A stretch of DNA of 9,522 nt from Hyphomonas sp. (GTDB taxonomy: Bacteria; Pseudomonadota; Alphaproteobacteria; Caulobacterales; Hyphomonadaceae), in the NCBI GenBank assembly GCA_003486945.1, contig DNFL01000345.1, forward strand, positions 1 through 9,522, read 5' to 3'. Under the pieces are notes generated by a model. The model had not been told where the DNA came from and made no database searches. It was given only the letters and a program-made list of their open reading frames with translations. Of the stretch, positions 5,166-9,522 are shown one piece after another; the stretch's first letter is position 1, and each line of letters starts with the position of its first letter. A program made the translations under genes and the position numbers.

Positions 5166-7310
5166 ATGCCCTCCCAGACCCTGTCTTCCGGCGCCCGTAC
5201 GGCGCCGGCACCCCGGCTTTCGGCCCGCCTTCTGGGCTGCGCTGCCACGCTCAGCCTCTGCGCCGGCATCGCCCTGCCTGCGGTCGCGGATGACGTGCCG
5301 GATGATGTGAAGCGCCAGGAGACGGTCTACGTCTACGGCACCCGGGCGAGCTATAACGAGGATACGTCGCGCGGCGCGACCAAGACTGATACCGCCATCG
5401 TCGACATCCCGCAGGCGATGACGGTCATCACTGGCGACCTGATGCGCGATCATGCCCTGTCCGGCGTCGGCGAGGCGTTGCGCTTCGCTCCGGGCGTGAC
5501 GGTGGCGCAGGGCGAAGGCCACCGCGATGCGCCGGTGCTGCGCGGCAATACCACGACAGCAGACTTCTTTGTCGATGGCGTGCGCGACGACCTGCAATAC
5601 TACCGCGATGTGTACAACACGGACCGCGTGGAAGTTCTGAAAGGTCCGTCAGGCCTTGTGTTCGGGCGCGGAACCGGCGGCGGCGTCATCAACCGGGTGA
5701 CCAAGGTTGCGACCGCTGAGCGCGTGCGCGCGATCACGACAACGGTTGGATCCTACGGCCAAGCCCGTATTGCGGCGGATGTCGGCGACGCTATCTCGGA
5801 CAATGCCGGCGGCCGGCTGAACCTCGTCTTCGAGCGAGCTGACAGCTACCGCGAAACGATGGAAAGCGAGCGCTATGGCATTGCGCCGACCGTTTCCTTC
5901 AGCGCCGGCGAGGCGACGCGGTTCAAGATTGCGGCCGAGCATTTCCGCGATGATCGGGTTACCGATCGCGGCGTGCCATCGATTGCCGGGCGGCCTTATG
6001 ACGTGTCCGAAAAGGCGTTCTACGGCAACGCTGCGGAGAGCCCGAGCGAGGTGGAGGTCAACACGCTGACCGCCATGGTCGAGCATGATTTCTCGGACTC
6101 GCTGACGCTGCGTTCGACGCTGCTCTATGGCGATTACGAAAAATTCTATCAGAACATCTTTGCTGCCAGCGCCGTGAATGCGGCGAACGGCACGGTGCAG
6201 CTGGCCGCTTACAACTCTCTCACCACGCGCGAGAACCTTTTCAGCCAGACGGACCTCATTTGGAAGGGCCAGCTTGGCGGACTGGAGCACACGCTGCTGG
6301 CGGGTGTCGAGGTGGGGGTTCAGACCAGCGACAACCTGCGCATTGAAGGCCAGTTCGCCGCAGCTGGCGGGCTGGAGCGGCTGACTGTCTCGGTTGCGGA
6401 GCGCGGGCAAAATGCAGTGGCCACCTATGGCCGCGTTTCGCGCGACAATGCCAACGATCTCAACCTGTTTGCGGCCTATGTGCAGGACCAGGTGAAGATC
6501 ACCGAGCAATTGCAGGTTATTGCAGGATTGCGGTTTGACCGGTTCGATTTCGACTTCGACAACCGCATCGGCGCAGATGCATCGCGTGCGGATGAGTTTG
6601 TGTCGCCGCGCCTTGGTGTCGTCTATGCGCCGGTTCAGGACCTGTCCCTGTATGCCGGATGGGCGAAGTCTCACCTTCCGCAATCGGGCGAGCAGTTCTC
6701 GAACCTGACGCCGTCGCTTGCGAATTTCGAGCCGGAAGAATTCGAGAATTATGAGGTTGGCGTGAAGTGGCAGCCTTCGGATGAGCTGCTGTTCACGGCG
6801 GCACTGTTCCGTCTGGACCGCACGAACACTCTGGCACCGGGGCCGGTGGCGGGCGTTTCGGTTCTGACCGGTGCGCAGCGCACCGAAGGGCTGGAACTGT
6901 CGCTGCAGGGCGAAGTGATCGATGGATGGGACATTGCTGCGGCCTATGCCTGGCAGACGGCGGAGATTACCGAGACCACGAGTGCCGCGCCGGCTGGACG
7001 CAAGGTCGCATTGGTGCCGGAGCACAGTGCCAGCCTCTGGAACAAGGTACGCCTGACCGGCCGGATCGATCTTGGCGCTGGCATCATCTGGCAGGATGAC
7101 CGGTTTGCCACCATCTCGAACGCCGTGGTCCTGCCATCCTACACGCGCATCGATGCTGCTGTGTATTATCAGCTCACGGATGACTTGACGCTGCAGCTGA
7201 ACCTCGAGAACCTGACTGGCGAAACCCATGCGGCAAGCTCGCACAATGACAACAACATCACGCTCGGCGCGCCGCTGACCGCGAAGTTGACGTTGATCGC
7301 GCGCTTCTGA
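5166..7310 (+). CDS. TonB-dependent siderophore receptor (Fiu/PiuA-like)
   Basis: This 714-residue outer-membrane receptor imports ferric siderophore using TonB energy. A signal peptide with hydrophobic core LLGCAATLSLCAGIALPA ends at an AVA site (residue 41). A TonB box ETVYVY lies at 52-57. The plug domain (about 75-190) has TDTAIVDIPQAMTVIT, LRFAPGV, RGN (126-128), DFFVDGVRDD (133-142) and RVEVLKGPSGLVFGRGTGGG (154-173), the pattern of catecholate siderophore receptors such as Fiu. The rest is the 22-strand barrel, ending in LTLIARF with the terminal Phe used by the barrel assembly machinery. ATG at 5166 has AAAGGAA at 5150-5156. The Fur-like palindrome upstream predicts induction by iron shortage. 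Length is normal. No neighbouring siderophore synthesis or transport gene is present. The substrate is inferred from family resemblance only. Confidence 0.93.
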   Translation: MPSQTLSSGARTAPAPRLSARLLGCAATLSLCAGIALPAVADDVPDDVKRQETVYVYGTRASYNEDTSRGATKTDTAIVDIPQAMTVITGDLMRDHALSGVGEALRFAPGVTVAQGEGHRDAPVLRGNTTTADFFVDGVRDDLQYYRDVYNTDRVEVLKGPSGLVFGRGTGGGVINRVTKVATAERVRAITTTVGSYGQARIAADVGDAISDNAGGRLNLVFERADSYRETMESERYGIAPTVSFSAGEATRFKIAAEHFRDDRVTDRGVPSIAGRPYDVSEKAFYGNAAESPSEVEVNTLTAMVEHDFSDSLTLRSTLLYGDYEKFYQNIFAASAVNAANGTVQLAAYNSLTTRENLFSQTDLIWKGQLGGLEHTLLAGVEVGVQTSDNLRIEGQFAAAGGLERLTVSVAERGQNAVATYGRVSRDNANDLNLFAAYVQDQVKITEQLQVIAGLRFDRFDFDFDNRIGADASRADEFVSPRLGVVYAPVQDLSLYAGWAKSHLPQSGEQFSNLTPSLANFEPEEFENYEVGVKWQPSDELLFTAALFRLDRTNTLAPGPVAGVSVLTGAQRTEGLELSLQGEVIDGWDIAAAYAWQTAEITETTSAAPAGRKVALVPEHSASLWNKVRLTGRIDLGAGIIWQDDRFATISNAVVLPSYTRIDAAVYYQLTDDLTLQLNLENLTGETHAASSHNDNNITLGAPLTAKLTLIARF

Positions 7311-7334
7311 TCTGGTCAGCAGACAACCAGCAGG

Positions 7335-7361
7335 CGGCCCTGGCAAAAGCCGGGGCCGTTT
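7335..7361 (+). terminator. Hairpin terminator after the receptor gene
   Basis: A 10-bp stem with one G-T wobble (CGGCCCTGGC, loop AAAA, GCCGGGGCCG) is followed by only three T residues. It lies 24 bases after the receptor stop and 7 bases from the stop of the convergent dehydratase gene. The short T-tract makes it weaker than the ctrA terminator. Confidence 0.6.
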
Positions 7362-7365
7362 GCGT

Positions 7366-9309
7366 TCAGGCCGGCTGGCGGTGATCGCTGGGTTCGCGGG
7401 CGGTGTTGAATTCCGGGACGAGGACGCCGAGCAGGCGCAGGGCTTCGGCCGTGTCGTGGCGGCGCGCGGCTTCGATCAGGGCACTGACTTTCTTCTCGAG
7501 CAGTTCGCCGGCCAGTTCTTCGCTGGTGACGCGGTTCACACCGGTAATCTGGGTGGGCTCGATTGTTTCGTGCCAGTAGATCAGCACTTCATGCTTCTTC
7601 TCGCCGGGACGCATGCCGGTGACCTTGATCTCGATATCCGAGCCGGGGATCTTTCCCTTGAGGCGGATCATCGTTTCAGCGAGCTGCTGGATGGCGACGG
7701 GCTCGCCCATGTCGAGCACGAAGAGATCCGCCTGTCGGCTTTCGCCCTGCAGCGCCGCGGCCTGTAGGACGAGGCCGGTCGCTTCCTCGATGGTCATGAA
7801 GTAGCGCGTGGCGTCGGGGTCGGTGATCGTCACCGGGCCGCCCATGGCGATCTGGCGTTCGAACAGGGGCACGACCGAACCGGAAGACCCGAGCACGTTG
7901 CCGAAACGGACCATGGCGCCGGCCATGCCGGCTTCGGTGACGATGCGGCCGATGGCAAGCTCGGCGAGGCGTTTGGTGGCGCCCATCACATTGTCCGGGG
8001 CAACGGCCTTGTCGGAGGAGATGAAGACGAAGCGGCGCGCGCCGGATGCGGCGGCGGCGCGTGCAGTGGCGACAGCGCCACCGACATTGGTGAGGATGGC
8101 TTCGCAGACATTGTCTTCCATCAGCGGCACATGTTTCAGCGCGGCGGCGTGGATGACGATTTCGGGGCGCGCTTCGGCGAAGACAGAGGTGAGGCGCGCC
8201 GTGTCGCGGACATCGCCCAGCTGGCAGGTGAGCGCGAGATCAGCGTGGGCATCGCGTAGTTCAAGGTCGATCTGGTAGAGATTGAGTTCCGAGGAATCGA
8301 GGATGGTCAGCGCAGCCGGAGACTGGCGCGCCACCTGGCGGGCGAGTTCCGAACCGATAGATCCGCCGCCGCCGGTGACGAGGACGCGCGTGCCGGCGAA
8401 GAGCTGGTGGACCGGCGTAAGGTCGAGCTGGCGTTCCGGGCGGGCGAGCAGGTCTGCCGGGCGGACGGGTTCGAGAATCTGCGCGGCTTCATCATGGCCG
8501 AGCGCCATGATGTAAGCACCGTGGCCGGACGCGATTTCGAGAACCTGGTTCATCGCCTCGCGCTCGCGCGCCGGACCGGTGACGGCAACCCAAGGCGCGC
8601 TGCCGTAGCGCAGGGCGAGCACGTCGATGACTTCGCCGAGTTCCTTCAGGCTGCCCATGATCGGCACGCCGCGAACAGCGCGGCCGTGTTCCTTTTCATT
8701 GACTTCGATCAGGCCGAGGACGCGCAGGTGTGATCCGCCCGGTGAGTTTTCGAGGCGGCGGAGAACATCGATCCAGCTTGCCGGATTGCCGACGAGGAGG
8801 ACCGGTTGCGACTGGCTGGGAATTTTCTGGAAGATCTGGAAGGGCGCATTGGTCGACCGGTAGCGCGCGATCATCCGGCCAGCGAAGACAAAGGCCGTCC
8901 ACAGAGCAGTTGTCATCAGCAATACAGGCAGCGGATCGATCAGGCGTCCGTTGAGGATCATCATCACCGGCAGGTAAAGCACGACGGCGAGTGAAATGCC
9001 CTGAACGAGACGAATGGCATCCGGCGCGCCCATGTGTCGCCACACCTGACGATGCACGCCGCCTGCAACAAGTCCTGCAGCGGCCGCAAGCATGAAGGCG
9101 CTGGTCGACAAGAGCCAGGAGTTGATGTGAAAGCTGTTCAACACCGGGACCGTTGTGAGCGACGCGCCATAGGCAAGTGTCATCGCGACGCCGGCCATGG
9201 CGATGTCGAATGTCAGGGTCAGAGCCATAGCACGCTGGGCGGCGTCTTTGGGTGTCACGGCCTCTACTCCAATACGTCGCGATGCAGCGATTATGCTTTC
9301 TTCTGCCAC
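7366..9309 (-). CDS. Membrane-bound nucleotide-sugar 4,6-dehydratase, CapD/WbpM/PglF family
   Basis: This 647-residue enzyme is expected to convert a UDP-HexNAc to its 4-keto-6-deoxy form at the inner membrane for capsule, O-antigen or glycan synthesis. About four membrane helices occupy 28-146. A first Rossmann-like region (168-285) starts VLLVGNPASWI, and PVRPADLLARPERQLD (281-296) is the family linker. The catalytic SDR domain begins VLVTGGGGSIGSE (309-321), continues with DVRD (366-369), HAAALKHVPLMEDN (387-400) and ISSDKAVAPDNVMGATKR (430-447). Met442 with Lys446 replaces the usual YxxxK, which is normal for this family. MRPGEKKHE (566-574) lies near the end. The start is GTG at 9309-9307 with a weak GAGG upstream; GTG at codon 18 is possible. 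It is alone here, with no glycosyltransferase beside it, so the exact sugar product is unknown. Confidence 0.92.
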   Translation of the reverse strand: MAEESIIAASRRIGVEAVTPKDAAQRAMALTLTFDIAMAGVAMTLAYGASLTTVPVLNSFHINSWLLSTSAFMLAAAAGLVAGGVHRQVWRHMGAPDAIRLVQGISLAVVLYLPVMMILNGRLIDPLPVLLMTTALWTAFVFAGRMIARYRSTNAPFQIFQKIPSQSQPVLLVGNPASWIDVLRRLENSPGGSHLRVLGLIEVNEKEHGRAVRGVPIMGSLKELGEVIDVLALRYGSAPWVAVTGPAREREAMNQVLEIASGHGAYIMALGHDEAAQILEPVRPADLLARPERQLDLTPVHQLFAGTRVLVTGGGGSIGSELARQVARQSPAALTILDSSELNLYQIDLELRDAHADLALTCQLGDVRDTARLTSVFAEARPEIVIHAAALKHVPLMEDNVCEAILTNVGGAVATARAAAASGARRFVFISSDKAVAPDNVMGATKRLAELAIGRIVTEAGMAGAMVRFGNVLGSSGSVVPLFERQIAMGGPVTITDPDATRYFMTIEEATGLVLQAAALQGESRQADLFVLDMGEPVAIQQLAETMIRLKGKIPGSDIEIKVTGMRPGEKKHEVLIYWHETIEPTQITGVNRVTSEELAGELLEKKVSALIEAARRHDTAEALRLLGVLVPEFNTAREPSDHRQPA

Positions 9310-9333
9310 CTTCGGTGCGCCTCGAAAACCCCG

Positions 9334-9428
9334 TTCGCATTGCGAAACTGTAATCCTAAGCGCGCACGGTCAAGTCACAGTTTTGCGAACCATACCACCT
9401 CATCACGCACTTGTGCGAAGCTTGTGCG
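9334..9428. repeat. Cluster of short inverted and direct repeats upstream of the dehydratase gene
   Basis: The 140-base gap between the tRNA and the dehydratase gene holds TTCGCA-T-TGCGAA (9334-9346), CGCAC-TT-GTGCG (9406-9417), a direct repeat CTTGTGCG at 9410-9417 and 9421-9428 with an 11-base period, and a longer dyad pairing GCGAAACTGT (9342-9351) with ACAGTTTTGC (9377-9386). TGCGAA occurs three times (9341, 9384, 9414). On the - strand a TTGACC lies at 9375-9370, but no good -10 partner was found. The repeats may be regulator binding sites or an mRNA leader hairpin. Confidence 0.4.
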
Positions 9429-9449
9429 CCAATGCGGCACAGAGAGGAA

Positions 9450-9522
9450 TGGTGGGCCCGGCAGGACTTGAACCTGCGACCAAACCGTTATGAGCGGTCC
9501 GCTCTAACCAACTGAGCTACAG
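9450..9522 (-). tRNA. tRNA with CAT anticodon (tRNA-Ile2 or elongator tRNA-Met), 5' end cut by the window
   Basis: Read on the - strand the sequence has the D-arm AGCTCAGTTGGTTAGAGC, the anticodon stem GACCG/CGGTT with loop CTCATAA (anticodon CAT), a variable loop TGGTC, the T-arm GCAGG-TTCAAGT-CCTGC and the 3' end CGGGCCC-A-CCA, with CCA encoded at 9452-9450. Only positions 1-4 are missing. A D-loop of elongator type excludes a typical initiator tRNA. The acceptor stem shows C5-G68 and a G at position 69, so position 4 is probably C; C4-G69 and C5-G68 are reported determinants for lysidine synthetase TilS in E. coli, favouring tRNA-Ile2. Automated callers may label it tRNA-Met. Confidence 0.93.

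Noticed and set aside
5649..7346. 565-codon open frame on the - strand opposite the receptor gene
   Set aside because: Arg/Ala/His-rich antisense frame without motifs; the + strand gene is unambiguous from signal peptide to terminal Phe.
7808..8278. Open frames on the + strand opposite the dehydratase gene
   Set aside because: Low-complexity Ala/Arg/Ser-rich products, antisense to a gene with clear catalytic motifs.
9034..9493. Open frames on the + strand running through the dehydratase promoter and the tRNA
   Set aside because: They read through a tRNA gene and a repeat-rich gap, and the products look like nothing known.

Overview
The window is GC-rich bacterial DNA that looks like a chromosome of an alphaproteobacterium in the Caulobacterales/Hyphomonadaceae neighbourhood. 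The strongest evidence is a near-textbook CtrA cell-cycle response regulator (1506-2219) with a C-terminal Ala-Ala, preceded by two GANTC sites, the target of the CcrM methylase. No insertion sequence, phage gene, CRISPR array or integrase was seen. No gene-free stretch exceeds 300 bases; the longest gaps are 1371-1505, 2720-2839, 5046-5165 and 9310-9449, each about 120-140 bases, and what they hold is listed.

Left part (1-2272, + strand): the 3' end of an flhF-like gene, an flhG/fleN-type MinD-family ATPase gene starting 3 bases after it, then ctrA with its own regulatory region and a clean intrinsic terminator. FlhF and FlhG normally set where and how many polar flagella are built, so this is a polarity and cell-cycle block. 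The visible part of FlhF has lost recognisable GTPase motifs, and FlhG has no visible FlhF-activating N-terminal motif.

Middle part (2276-5045): a MarR-family repressor gene on the - strand diverges from a + strand cluster of GST, a possible 28-codon leader ORF, a DUF4287 protein, a PhnB-like VOC (glyoxalase-fold) protein and a double DUF1428 protein. The last genes are tightly packed (10 and 4 base gaps). The 120-base divergent gap holds a palindrome typical of MarR operators inside a good promoter for the repressor gene. A detoxification or electrophile-stress role is plausible but inferred.

Right part (5128-9522): a TonB-dependent siderophore receptor gene of the Fiu/PiuA type sits behind a 19-base Fur-box-like palindrome and ends in a hairpin. 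Convergent to it is a membrane-bound CapD/WbpM/PglF-type nucleotide-sugar 4,6-dehydratase gene. Upstream of that, also on the - strand, is a tRNA gene with anticodon CAT, cut by the window edge. The acceptor stem hints that it is tRNA-Ile2 (lysidine) rather than elongator tRNA-Met.
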